Source of the DNA: Chloracidobacterium sp. UBA7659
Lineage (GTDB): Bacteria; Acidobacteriota; Blastocatellia; Pyrinomonadales; Pyrinomonadaceae
Assembly (NCBI GenBank): GCA_002483395.1
Contig: DLHV01000082.1
Coordinates: 1 to 13,227, forward strand
Direction: 5' to 3'
DNA length: 13,227 bases
Under the pieces are notes generated by a model. That model did not search any database, was not told where the DNA came from, and saw only the letters and a program-made list of their open reading frames with translations. The position numbers and the translations under genes are program-made. This document shows, piece after piece, positions 7,066 to 13,227 of the stretch (its first letter is position 1; every line of letters begins with the position of its first letter).

Positions 7066-7794
7066 CTATTGCAACTCAAAATTCTGTGCCGCGTGCCATT
7101 CATGTTCAATATTTCGCATCAATAATGCGTGGTCGAATTCAATAGAACCTTTAGGAAAAATCGCTTCATTTTGGTAAAAGCTTGATTCAACCGAACTTAC
7201 TTCAAGAGCTTCGACCTGCCATGCTTTCGTTTTCAAAAGGATTCCATCGAGATGTTTGGAATCTTTCGTAACCGAATATCCGAGCGAGCCTGGTTCAAAA
7301 AAATCTGATGCTTCATCGAGCGAAGAAAAGATCGACGTAGAGGGTAAATCGTCCGAAATCTTTCCGATCAGATTTACGAAAACAGTTTCGTCATCCGACC
7401 TCATCGAAAAATCTATCGTCGTTTCGCTCGCTTCAACCTTAAAGCTTGCCTTGTGGTGTTCACCGGGAAAAACCCGTCCTCCGGCAAGATGATTCAGAGT
7501 CGAACCGGTGTCGCGACGCGGGATGAACACGCCTTCACAGGGTTTCACATTATCGTCTTTCCAAATAACCGCGATGCGATGAGCCGCATTCTCGCTGTTT
7601 ATGCCAATTAATTCCGGCATAAATTTTGGGCGAATATGTTCAAGACGGATCAAACAAATTCCGGCGATAGCTTTTCCCTTGTGCAGTTTTGGACGGAACT
7701 CTCCCGGCAAAATCTTCTGAATGACCTCTGGATCTGCCCGAAAATTCACCAAAATGCGGCGCTTGATAATCCCTTGAATCGTTGGAAGCTTCAT
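7066..7794 (-). CDS. DUF2071 family protein
   Basis: A 242-residue protein of the DUF2071 family (YqjF-like, related in fold to acetoacetate decarboxylase), with no established reaction. Seen: the N-terminal signature [20 protein letters not shown] (about residues 3-22), [48 protein letters not shown], and a C-terminal [21 protein letters not shown]. There is no signal peptide or membrane segment. Its ATG overlaps the stop of the mqnP-like gene by four bases (ATGA), so it is translated with the prenyltransferase. A role connected with quinone metabolism is possible but is guilt by association only. Confidence 0.88.
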   Translation of the reverse strand: MKLPTIQGIIKRRILVNFRADPEVIQKILPGEFRPKLHKGKAIAGICLIRLEHIRPKFMPELIGINSENAAHRIAVIWKDDNVKPCEGVFIPRRDTGSTLNHLAGGRVFPGEHHKASFKVEASETTIDFSMRSDDETVFVNLIGKISDDLPSTSIFSSLDEASDFFEPGSLGYSVTKDSKHLDGILLKTKAWQVEALEVSSVESSFYQNEAIFPKGSIEFDHALLMRNIEHEWHAAQNFELQ

Positions 7795-8666
7795 AATTTC
7801 GCCACGAAAACCGCACCGCCGAACGTCAAAAATAATATCACGCTGACGAACGCATTTGTGGTAAAGAAAGCGGCGTTCATCTTTGAAAGGTCGTCAGGTT
7901 TGACGAGCGTGTGCTGATAGATCATCAGCACCGCGACCGCCAATACGCCCGCCAACGCCAGCCAACCCAGTTGCGTGACAAAATAAAGCAGCAGTAAAAC
8001 AAGGAAGGCTTGAGCGTGGAAAAGACGAGAGATACGCAGGGAATTCTTGACACCGAATCGGGCCGGGATCGAACGCAGCCCGGTTTTTTTGTCGAATTCG
8101 TAATCCTGACAGGCATACAAGATGTCGAATCCGGCCGTCCACATCAAAACGAATAGTGAAAGCAACAGCGGAATTTCCGAATCGATCGTGCCGCGGACGG
8201 CGATCCATGCGGCCGTGGGCGAGATCGCCAATGCCCAGCCTAGCAGAAGATGAGCAAATGCCGTAAAGCGCTTTGCGTACGAATATCCCAAAATGCTGAT
8301 CAACGCGACCGGCGATAATGCAAATGTCAGCCAATTCAACGAATAAGATGCGAGGAAAAACAGGCCAACGGATACAAAGAAAAACGGCCAGGCAAAACCA
8401 ACAGAGAGTTTTCCACTCGGCAATTCCCGGTTTGCCGTCCGCGGATTTGCCGCGTCGATGTCGCGGTCCACTATCCGGTTAAAGGTCATCGCCGCCGAAC
8501 GCGCACCGGCCATGGCGGCCGTGATCCACAGGATCTGCCACCATTCAGGCGATCCATTCGCAGCCAAAACCGCTCCCAGAAACGCAAATGGCAGGGCAAA
8601 GAGCGTGTGCTCGAATTTGATCATCCTCAGTGTCGTCGTTAGCTTTTTAAGAAACGCCGCTATCAT
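7791..8666 (-). CDS. mqnP: UbiA-family prenyltransferase, probably MqnP
   Basis: A 291-residue integral membrane prenyltransferase. In futalosine-pathway bacteria this family member attaches the isoprenoid tail to 1,4-dihydroxy-6-naphthoate; the related UbiA uses 4-hydroxybenzoate. Seen: the first aspartate motif NRIVDRDID (residues 63-71), the second [12 protein letters not shown] (181-192), and about eight to nine hydrophobic helices ending at the C-terminus. The MqnP choice rests on mqnE being in the same window and on the lack of any ubiquinone gene here. UbiA or another quinone prenyltransferase cannot be excluded. Downstream DUF2071 overlaps by four bases. A candidate promoter lies 138 bases upstream, giving a long leader. 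Confidence 0.85.
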   Translation of the reverse strand: MIAAFLKKLTTTLRMIKFEHTLFALPFAFLGAVLAANGSPEWWQILWITAAMAGARSAAMTFNRIVDRDIDAANPRTANRELPSGKLSVGFAWPFFFVSVGLFFLASYSLNWLTFALSPVALISILGYSYAKRFTAFAHLLLGWALAISPTAAWIAVRGTIDSEIPLLLSLFVLMWTAGFDILYACQDYEFDKKTGLRSIPARFGVKNSLRISRLFHAQAFLVLLLLYFVTQLGWLALAGVLAVAVLMIYQHTLVKPDDLSKMNAAFFTTNAFVSVILFLTFGGAVFVAKL

Positions 8667-8700
8667 AAGGTCGATTCATCTGCCGCAAATGCATCCGGGG

Positions 8701-8766
8701 CTTTCCTCTTTGCCTCTTAGCGACTTTGGGAAAAACTCCTTAGCTCCCGCAAAGACGCAAAGGAAG
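8701..8766. repeat. Imperfect inverted repeat in the divergent intergenic region
   Basis: The left arm CTTTCCTCTTTGCCTCTTAG (from 8701) and the complement of the right arm (8748-8766, CGCAAAGACGCAAAGGAAG) are alike with small gaps. This resembles the dispersed 'CTTTGCGTCTTTGCG' type of intergenic sequence seen in many genomes. It would lie in the leader of the mqnP-like transcript. Its function is unknown. Confidence 0.4.
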
Positions 8767-8804
8767 TCAAGAAGGAAACTCAAAATGATCCACTTCCAAC
8801 CGAG

Positions 8805-8813
8805 ATTCTACCA
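8805..8813 (-). promoter_or_regulatory. Candidate extended -10 promoter of mqnP-DUF2071
   Basis: The minus strand reads TGGTAGAAT, inside a 15-base block (8804-8818) identical to the one before mqnE (4220-4234). A perfect 16-base palindrome, AAACCGGCGCCGGTTT (8814-8829), lies directly upstream of it where a -35 or operator would be. The start codon is 138 bases downstream. Confidence 0.4.
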
Positions 8814-8865
8814 AAACCGGCGCCGGTTTGCAGATTTAGCCCGCAATTGGCAAAATACGAAGCGA

Positions 8866-9228
8866 ATGCGATACGCCGATAAAATACCGTATGTCTTTAT
8901 TTTGGATTATTTAACCGGTGTTGATTTTGTCATTAAGCCGATGTTTGGCTGTTATGGTATCTATGTCGGTGCGAAGCTCTGTTTGTTTTTGGTGCGTAGA
9001 GACAAGCCGGTGATCCCGAACGACCGGACTGAGCAGAACGGCATCTATGTCGCCACGACTACCGATCATATCGACGCGTTGAAGAAAGATTTCCCGGCAG
9101 CCGAATTCGATTTGTTAAAGGGCAATAAAGTCTGGATGTTTTTTGCAGACGGCAGCCCTAATTTTGAACGATACGTGATCAAAGCCTGCGAATTGATGTC
9201 CGTATTCGACCCGAGGATCGGCCGGTAA
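8866..9228 (+). CDS. TfoX N-terminal-domain-like small protein
   Basis: A 120-residue soluble protein resembling the TfoX/Sxy N-terminal domain. Seen: about 26 residues (MRYADKIPYVFILDYL and on) leading to KPMFGCYGIYVGAKLCLFLV, matching the MFGG-type strand pair of that family, then NGIYVATTTDHIDALKKDFP and KVWMFFADGSPNFERY. The match is recognisable but not strong, and no competence role should be assumed. The frame is open far upstream (from 8458), but that part is the shadow of the mqnP-like gene. ATG 8785 has a good AAGGA ribosome-binding site but would add 27 atypical residues and run through the promoter palindrome. ATG 8866 fits the family length. It is followed after 12 bases by the DUF2227-like gene. 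Confidence 0.7.
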   Translation: MRYADKIPYVFILDYLTGVDFVIKPMFGCYGIYVGAKLCLFLVRRDKPVIPNDRTEQNGIYVATTTDHIDALKKDFPAAEFDLLKGNKVWMFFADGSPNFERYVIKACELMSVFDPRIGR

Positions 9229-9240
9229 GGAAAAATACTT

Positions 9241-9774
9241 ATGCCCAGCGGACGAACTCACGATGCGCTCACGATCATTCTGGCGGCACCCGCCTTCGTT
9301 ATCACATACGCAGCGACGCGTAATTTTCCGGCAACAATCGCCGTCACAGTGTCGTTCTTATTCGGCGGGTTTATGTTCGGGCCGGATCTGGACACCGTTT
9401 CAAAACAATATTCGCGGTGGGGAATTTTTCGCCTGCTGTGGTTCCCTTACCGTTCGGTCTTCAAACACCGATCACGCTGGTCGCATGGACTTATCTTCGG
9501 AACATTGTTCCGGGTGGTCTACTGCATGGGCGTGCTTACGATTGCGGCTTTTTTGGTATTTGTTCCGGCGGCGGCGATCTCAGGCGGCCATGTGCCAGGT
9601 GTTTCGGCGTTCACGGAAGCCTTGCGGCAACTAGGCGGCTTTATGCGTGGGACATTCGGCGGCAACATTTTGCCGGCTGTGTTTCTGGGTATGTGGATCG
9701 GGGCCGCGAGCCACACATTTGCCGATATGGCGAGCACGTACGTCAGGACAGGCCGCGTCACGGATTTTCTCTAG
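9241..9774 (+). CDS. DUF2227-like metal-binding membrane protein
   Basis: A 177-residue membrane protein of the type annotated as putative metal-binding (DUF2227), known mainly from sequence surveys. Seen: the N-terminus MPSGRTHDALT with a candidate ligand histidine, GGFMFGPDLDTVSKQYSRWG (about residues 42-61) with the two-aspartate motif, FKHRSRWSHGLIFGT with further histidines, and ASHTFADMAST near the end. Hydrophobic segments lie at about 10-25, 33-47, 95-112 and 143-158. AAGGA is placed suitably before the ATG. It is probably cotranscribed with the TfoX-like gene 12 bases upstream. Its stop codon overlaps the stop of the opposing gene in a shared CTAG. Confidence 0.85.
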   Translation: MPSGRTHDALTIILAAPAFVITYAATRNFPATIAVTVSFLFGGFMFGPDLDTVSKQYSRWGIFRLLWFPYRSVFKHRSRWSHGLIFGTLFRVVYCMGVLTIAAFLVFVPAAAISGGHVPGVSAFTEALRQLGGFMRGTFGGNILPAVFLGMWIGAASHTFADMASTYVRTGRVTDFL

Positions 9775-10991
9775 CCCTTTCCGGTCCTTGACTGCGAGAG
9801 CCTGAGGGCCTGCCGCCGTACCGCGTCCGAAACGTTTTTATTTTTTGAAAGTGCGGCAAGGTCGCGGAGCTGGAGCCGCGAAAGGATGGTAAGAACATTT
9901 GCGATCGGCGTCCTCGGGTTTCGCGCGAGATTGTGGGCGATCATATAGTTTCGTGACCACTGACGGTTATTGGCGATCTGGCGGAGTATGTCTTCCGGGA
10001 TAGACCGCATTGAGGCGATCTTTTCCATTTCCTGTTCCGTTATTCGGGGATTCTGAACAACCGCCTGAGCAACGATTCTGTTAGGATCGCGTATGAGAAT
10101 GTTCCGGGCCTCGCGGTCGCCCTTCATGGCGAGCTTAACACGGTCTTTCATTCCCATTGTCAGAACGCGATTGATGACCGAGATACGCTCCGCTCCGATT
10201 TCCGAATCATCCATGCGGAAATCGCCGATTATCTTGTCGACTATCGCCTGGCGCTGCTCCGCCGTTTCTTCGTAAAGCTCCTCGATATATTCGAGCCCAA
10301 GCCAGGAATCGTCAGTTTCGCTGTCCGGGACTTCGATCAGGCTCGCAAGCAGAATAGCGTCTTCGATGTCCATGCCGGACTCGTCAAAATTCTCGGCAAA
10401 CTCAGCCTGCTCGATAAACTCCGCCGCCGCTTCTTTCCCCTGAGCCCTTAATTCGTTTGCGATCTGCTGGACACCGCGTTCCTTTTCAAAGAACTCGCGC
10501 TTGGTTTCGGCGGCACGCCTTTCGGCTTCGGACGTCCGATTCGGATTCGCGATGATCGCGTCGATGATCGCCGGCGTTTGGATCAGAAGCTGCTGATTGA
10601 GCGAGATCAGCTCGAGCAACTCACCGCTTCCCGTGGTTTTTGCGAACCGGGCGATCGTCGATGCCGGCGTCTTTGCGTTTGTAACGATGGCTTCATGGAT
10701 TTTCTTTGGGAGAGTGCTCTGATCGGCGAAATAATCGAGAACAGACGCGGCAACATCCGCCGAGCGGACCGAGTTTTCCAAAGCGGTGGTATCCTGAGCA
10801 GAGAGAGTGACGCGGGCATGATCGGCCGCCTCAGTATCTGCCGAACGGGCAAACGCTACCAGAACTTCAAGAAGGTCGTTTTGCGGCAGCGGCAATACGC
10901 CGCGGGCGGCTGCCAATATGGCGGGACGCGGAGCAGTACCTTCGATAATTGCCTTTACGACCGGGTTGCTGGACTCGATTTCTGGATTCAT
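9771..10991 (-). CDS. Conserved hypothetical protein with helical repeats
   Basis: A 406-residue soluble protein that I cannot name. A TTG at 11042 would lengthen it by 17 residues, but ATG 10991 has a GGAAAGG ribosome-binding site and is preferred. Seen: N- and C-terminal sections of short alpha-helical repeats of the HEAT/leucine-rich-variant kind, recognisable by recurring 'NP/NK + T/S/V' turns: TNAKTPASTIARFA, IANPNRTSEAE, IRDPNRIVAQAVVQNPRITE, LARNPRTPIANVLTIL and LSKNKNVSDAVRRQALRL. Between them is a highly charged helical, possibly coiled-coil stretch (EAERRAAETKREFFEKERG to AAEFIEQAEFAENFD) and an acidic part rich in E and D (around LGLEYIEELYEETAEQR). The repeat surfaces suggest protein-protein contact. 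It is monocistronic here. Confidence 0.8.
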   Translation of the reverse strand: MNPEIESSNPVVKAIIEGTAPRPAILAAARGVLPLPQNDLLEVLVAFARSADTEAADHARVTLSAQDTTALENSVRSADVAASVLDYFADQSTLPKKIHEAIVTNAKTPASTIARFAKTTGSGELLELISLNQQLLIQTPAIIDAIIANPNRTSEAERRAAETKREFFEKERGVQQIANELRAQGKEAAAEFIEQAEFAENFDESGMDIEDAILLASLIEVPDSETDDSWLGLEYIEELYEETAEQRQAIVDKIIGDFRMDDSEIGAERISVINRVLTMGMKDRVKLAMKGDREARNILIRDPNRIVAQAVVQNPRITEQEMEKIASMRSIPEDILRQIANNRQWSRNYMIAHNLARNPRTPIANVLTILSRLQLRDLAALSKNKNVSDAVRRQALRLSQSRTGKG

Positions 10992-11084
10992 AACCTTTCC
11001 AAGAATTGAAAAGCTTGACGGAAGACGATCGGCGACACCCAAATCGGATTAATCACAATCATCTTAACACAATCCAAGATCGTC

Positions 11085-11113
11085 TTGACTAACGTTAATG
11101 GTTAGCATACCTT
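11085..11113 (+). promoter_or_regulatory. Possible promoter of the nucleotide-sugar dehydrogenase operon
   Basis: TTGACT (11085-11090) is a close match to a -35, but the hexamer 17 bases on (TACCTT, 11108-11113) is a poor -10. A small inverted repeat, CTAAC-7-GTTAG (11089-11105), sits between them. A G+C-rich hairpin (GGCGG/CCGCC, 11126-11142) lies in the presumed leader. Weak evidence only. Confidence 0.25.
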
Positions 11114-11172
11114 ATAGGTTTTTAGGGCGGTTGGTGCCCGCCGTTTAACATATGGATTAAGACACTTTACTC

Positions 11173-12510
11173 ATGATAAAAGACGATCTAACCGAACTAA
11201 TAGTTGATAAGCGCGCCTGTATCGGCGTAATCGGGCTCGGCTACGTTGGGCTTCCTCTCATCGTTGAATTTTGCCTGAAGGGCTATCGCGGCATCGGGTT
11301 TGAGGTTGACAAGAATAAGGCCGAGCAGATCGATGCCGGCCATTCTTACATAGTCGATGTTACCAGCGAAAACGTTCAGCGTTGCGTGAGCAGCGGCAAA
11401 CTAACGGCGACGACCGATTTCAGCCAGCTTTCGAATTGCGACGTCATCGTGATCTGCGTTCCGACGCCGCTTCGGAAAACAAAGGACCCGGACATGTCCT
11501 TTATCATTGCGGCGGGCGAAGAGATCCAGAAATACATGCGGAGCGGGCAGTTGGTGATCCTCGAATCGACAACATATCCCGGAACGACCGACGAGGTGCT
11601 GCAGCCGATGTTCGAGGAAAAAGGTTTTAAGCTCGACGAGGATTTTCTGCTGGCATTTTCACCCGAGCGGGTCGATCCGGGCAATCCGCAATATCAAACG
11701 CACAATATTCCAAAGGTCGTGGGCGGCGTTTCGGACGATTCGACCGAGGTTGCGGCCATGCTTTACAGGCAGATCGTTAACGAGGTGCATCCGGTTTCGT
11801 CGGCACGTGTGGCCGAGGCATGCAAGCTTTGGGAAAACACCTTCAGGGCGATCAACATAGGCATGGCGAATGAGATGGCACGCCTTTGCAATACTCTTGG
11901 CATCGATACATGGGAAGTCGTCCGTGCGGCCGCGACGAAGCCGTTCGGCTTTATGCCTTTCTACCCGGGGCCGGGAATCGGCGGGCATTGTATTCCGCTT
12001 GACCCGCATTACCTTTCATGGAAGGCAAGGCAACACGGCTTCGATTCGCAGTTCATATCGCTGGCCGAACAGGTAAATTCCGGGATGCCCGCCTATGTTG
12101 TCAAGCTTGTTTCGACGGCATTGAATGATGTGAAGAAGGCTGTTAATGGCTCAAAAGTGCTGATACTCGGCGTCGCCTACAAAAAGGACATTGACGACAT
12201 GCGCGAGTCGCCTGCGCTGTCGATAATCGACCTGCTGCGAGCCCGGGGAGCCGATCTCGTTTATCACGATCCCTTCGTTCCGGAGGTTACGTTCGATCAC
12301 GCTTACACGATCGGGGACGCCGAACCGCTTTATAACAGCGAACTGACCGACGACCTGGTACGAAACAGCGACTGCGTAATCATCTGCACCGAACACACCG
12401 ACATCGATTACCGCCGCATCTGCGAACTGGCACCGCTGATCGTCGATACGCGAAATGCCCTTTCGGCGGACTTGCGTAACGGAAGCAACGCGAAGATCGT
12501 TAGATTGTAA
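11173..12510 (+). CDS. wbpA: UDP-N-acetylglucosamine 6-dehydrogenase-like nucleotide-sugar dehydrogenase
   Basis: A 445-residue cytoplasmic NAD-dependent dehydrogenase that oxidises C6 of a UDP-sugar to the uronic acid, for polysaccharide or O-antigen precursors. Seen: Rossmann motif IGLGYVGLPL (residues 20-29), ICVPTPL (94-100), GQLVILESTTYPGTTDEVL (125-143), the active-site lysine context EACKLWENTFRAINI (Lys218), and the catalytic cysteine in GPGIGGHCIPLDPHYL (Cys273). The C-terminal sugar-binding/Rossmann domain has GVAYKKDIDDMRESPAL. The central wording is closer to WbpA/UDP-GlcNAc dehydrogenases than to UDP-glucose dehydrogenase, so substrate choice is probable, not proven. No good Shine-Dalgarno is seen. 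A small membrane protein gene follows after four bases. Confidence 0.88.
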   Translation: MIKDDLTELIVDKRACIGVIGLGYVGLPLIVEFCLKGYRGIGFEVDKNKAEQIDAGHSYIVDVTSENVQRCVSSGKLTATTDFSQLSNCDVIVICVPTPLRKTKDPDMSFIIAAGEEIQKYMRSGQLVILESTTYPGTTDEVLQPMFEEKGFKLDEDFLLAFSPERVDPGNPQYQTHNIPKVVGGVSDDSTEVAAMLYRQIVNEVHPVSSARVAEACKLWENTFRAINIGMANEMARLCNTLGIDTWEVVRAAATKPFGFMPFYPGPGIGGHCIPLDPHYLSWKARQHGFDSQFISLAEQVNSGMPAYVVKLVSTALNDVKKAVNGSKVLILGVAYKKDIDDMRESPALSIIDLLRARGADLVYHDPFVPEVTFDHAYTIGDAEPLYNSELTDDLVRNSDCVIICTEHTDIDYRRICELAPLIVDTRNALSADLRNGSNAKIVRL

Positions 12511-12514
12511 AAAA

Positions 12515-12925
12515 ATGCCAGGCTCATTACCAAATCCAATTTTTTATTTCCCGGCCAAAGTCGCAATCTATTCGTTAGCTGGTTGGGTATTGAATAAGGT
12601 ATATCAATCAGGCCCAAATCCTCTTTTATTCGGAATTCTTCGGGTTGCAATTGGGTTTGGATTAGGATTCCTTTTGCTTTTTGCAATTGAACCATTGACG
12701 CCCAAACCAAATACAACCAGTTATGCCGATTATGTCTGGCTTGGTAGCACACGTCTTCTTGTGTGGGCTGGAATGATTTGGTTTTTTTACGAAAGGAAAA
12801 ATGTCTCCCCGTTGCGCCTTTTTATCGTAGTTATATCGGGAATTCTTCTGTCGTTTGGCATCGACGCAGCTTTTGCATGGATAGACGATGAGTTTTCCGG
12901 CATGTTTTCGATCGGGATGTGTTAG
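12515..12925 (+). CDS. Small membrane protein of unknown function
   Basis: A 136-residue integral membrane protein that I do not recognise. Four hydrophobic segments are visible: FYFPAKVAIYSLAGWVL (about residues 10-26), LLFGILRVAIGFGLGFLLLF (38-57), LVWAGMIWFFY (80-92) and LFIVVISGILLSFGIDAAFAW (100-120), ending in a short acidic then hydrophobic tail. The start ATG lies four bases after the dehydrogenase stop. The longer frame from 12455 overlaps the dehydrogenase and is rejected. There is no ribosome-binding site beyond A-rich sequence, suggesting coupling to the upstream gene. G+C is visibly lower than in that gene, so it may be an accessory addition. Confidence 0.7.
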   Translation: MPGSLPNPIFYFPAKVAIYSLAGWVLNKVYQSGPNPLLFGILRVAIGFGLGFLLLFAIEPLTPKPNTTSYADYVWLGSTRLLVWAGMIWFFYERKNVSPLRLFIVVISGILLSFGIDAAFAWIDDEFSGMFSIGMC

Positions 12926-12932
12926 GAGAGTA

Positions 12933-13227
12933 CTATTCGTACTTACTCAGTAAAAGTTTCCCCTCGTAATCGATGAGGCCAAGCTTGATTCGGTCGAGCC
13001 AGCCTAATCGGCCAAGAATGTTTCTAAAGATGTTCTGATGTGCTGGAAAGAGTACTTGTGTCTCAGTGCGGATCCCCATCAAAACTATTTCTATTCGATG
13101 GATGAAAGCCTCGAAACTCCCGGTGACAGTCGCAACCGAAATTTTTTCCGAAGCGTCGATATCTATCCCTAGTAATTCAGCATATGCCTTCTTAAATATG
13201 CAATGACTTGAACCTGTATCGATCTTC
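12933..13227 (-). CDS. Retropepsin-like aspartic protease, 5'-truncated by the window end
   Basis: On the minus strand the frame is open from the window edge to TAG at 12933-12935, giving 97 residues of a C-terminal part. It begins KIDTGSSHCIFKKAYAELLG, carrying the D-T-G-S catalytic loop of retropepsin-like (gag-polyprotein-like) aspartic proteases. It ends ILGRLGWLDRIKLGLIDYEG, matching the family's conserved 'G-R-x-G-(W/F)-hydrophobic' element near the C-terminus. Bacterial single-domain members are usually 120-150 residues, so only about 30-50 residues are missing. No membrane segment is in the visible part. It converges on the small membrane protein, with seven bases between stops. Confidence 0.75.
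   Translation of the reverse strand, partial: KIDTGSSHCIFKKAYAELLGIDIDASEKISVATVTGSFEAFIHRIEIVLMGIRTETQVLFPAHQNIFRNILGRLGWLDRIKLGLIDYEGKLLLSKYE

Noticed and set aside
8458..8865. N-terminal extension of the TfoX-like gene
   Set aside because: It overlaps the mqnP-like gene antisense and the divergent promoter region. The residues are unlike the family, and ATG 8866 gives the expected length.
11126..11142. Riboswitch or attenuator before the nucleotide-sugar dehydrogenase
   Set aside because: Only one 5-bp stem with a 7-base loop is visible; there is no conserved riboswitch core and no alternative pairing.

Overview
The window reads like part of a moderate-GC bacterial chromosome, most probably an acidobacterium of the Blastocatellia/Pyrinomonadaceae type. 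This is an inference from general gene character and from two futalosine-pathway menaquinone genes (mqnE and an mqnP-like UbiA prenyltransferase); no rRNA or tRNA is present to settle it. Most of the window looks close to 50% G+C, but the first ~1.2 kb is clearly richer (about 70% in a sampled line). That segment may be transferred DNA or a contig join.

Layout. 1-675 (+) is the 3' part of an amidohydrolase-3 gene, converging on a small VOC/PhnB-like gene (693-1175, -). 1213-1845 is a compact mobile unit: an IS200-type Y1 transposase gene (-) between two inverted clusters of three short hairpins. It is followed by a degenerate 21-bp tandem repeat (1847-1926). 1955-2517 (-) holds two overlapping small genes of unknown function. 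2520-2702 is a diverged, displaced copy of the 3' end of mqnE. 2703-3109 (-) is a hicAB toxin-antitoxin pair whose toxin start overlaps the stop of the intact mqnE (3106-4206, -). Divergent from mqnE is a DUF72 gene (4322-5227, +), followed by a secreted metal-dependent amidohydrolase (5269-6585) and a GNAT acetyltransferase (6607-7056). 7066-8666 (-) is a two-gene unit, mqnP-like prenyltransferase then DUF2071. Divergent from it are a TfoX-N-like gene and a DUF2227-like metal-binding membrane protein (8866-9774, +). A repeat-containing conserved protein (9771-10991, -) converges on that pair. A UDP-N-acetylglucosamine 6-dehydrogenase-like gene and a small membrane protein follow (11173-12925, +). 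The window ends in the 3' part of a retropepsin-like aspartic protease gene (12933-13227, -).

How the parts relate. MqnE makes aminofutalosine early in menaquinone synthesis and MqnP would prenylate the naphthoate near its end. The upstream regions of the two genes share a 15-base identical block containing a possible extended -10 promoter element. The stretch 1.2-3.3 kb looks like a landing site for accessory DNA. The two most interesting structures are there: the hairpin-flanked transposase unit, in which hairpin differences between the two ends are compensatory, and the hicAB insertion at the 3' end of mqnE with two diverged mqnE tails in direct orientation.
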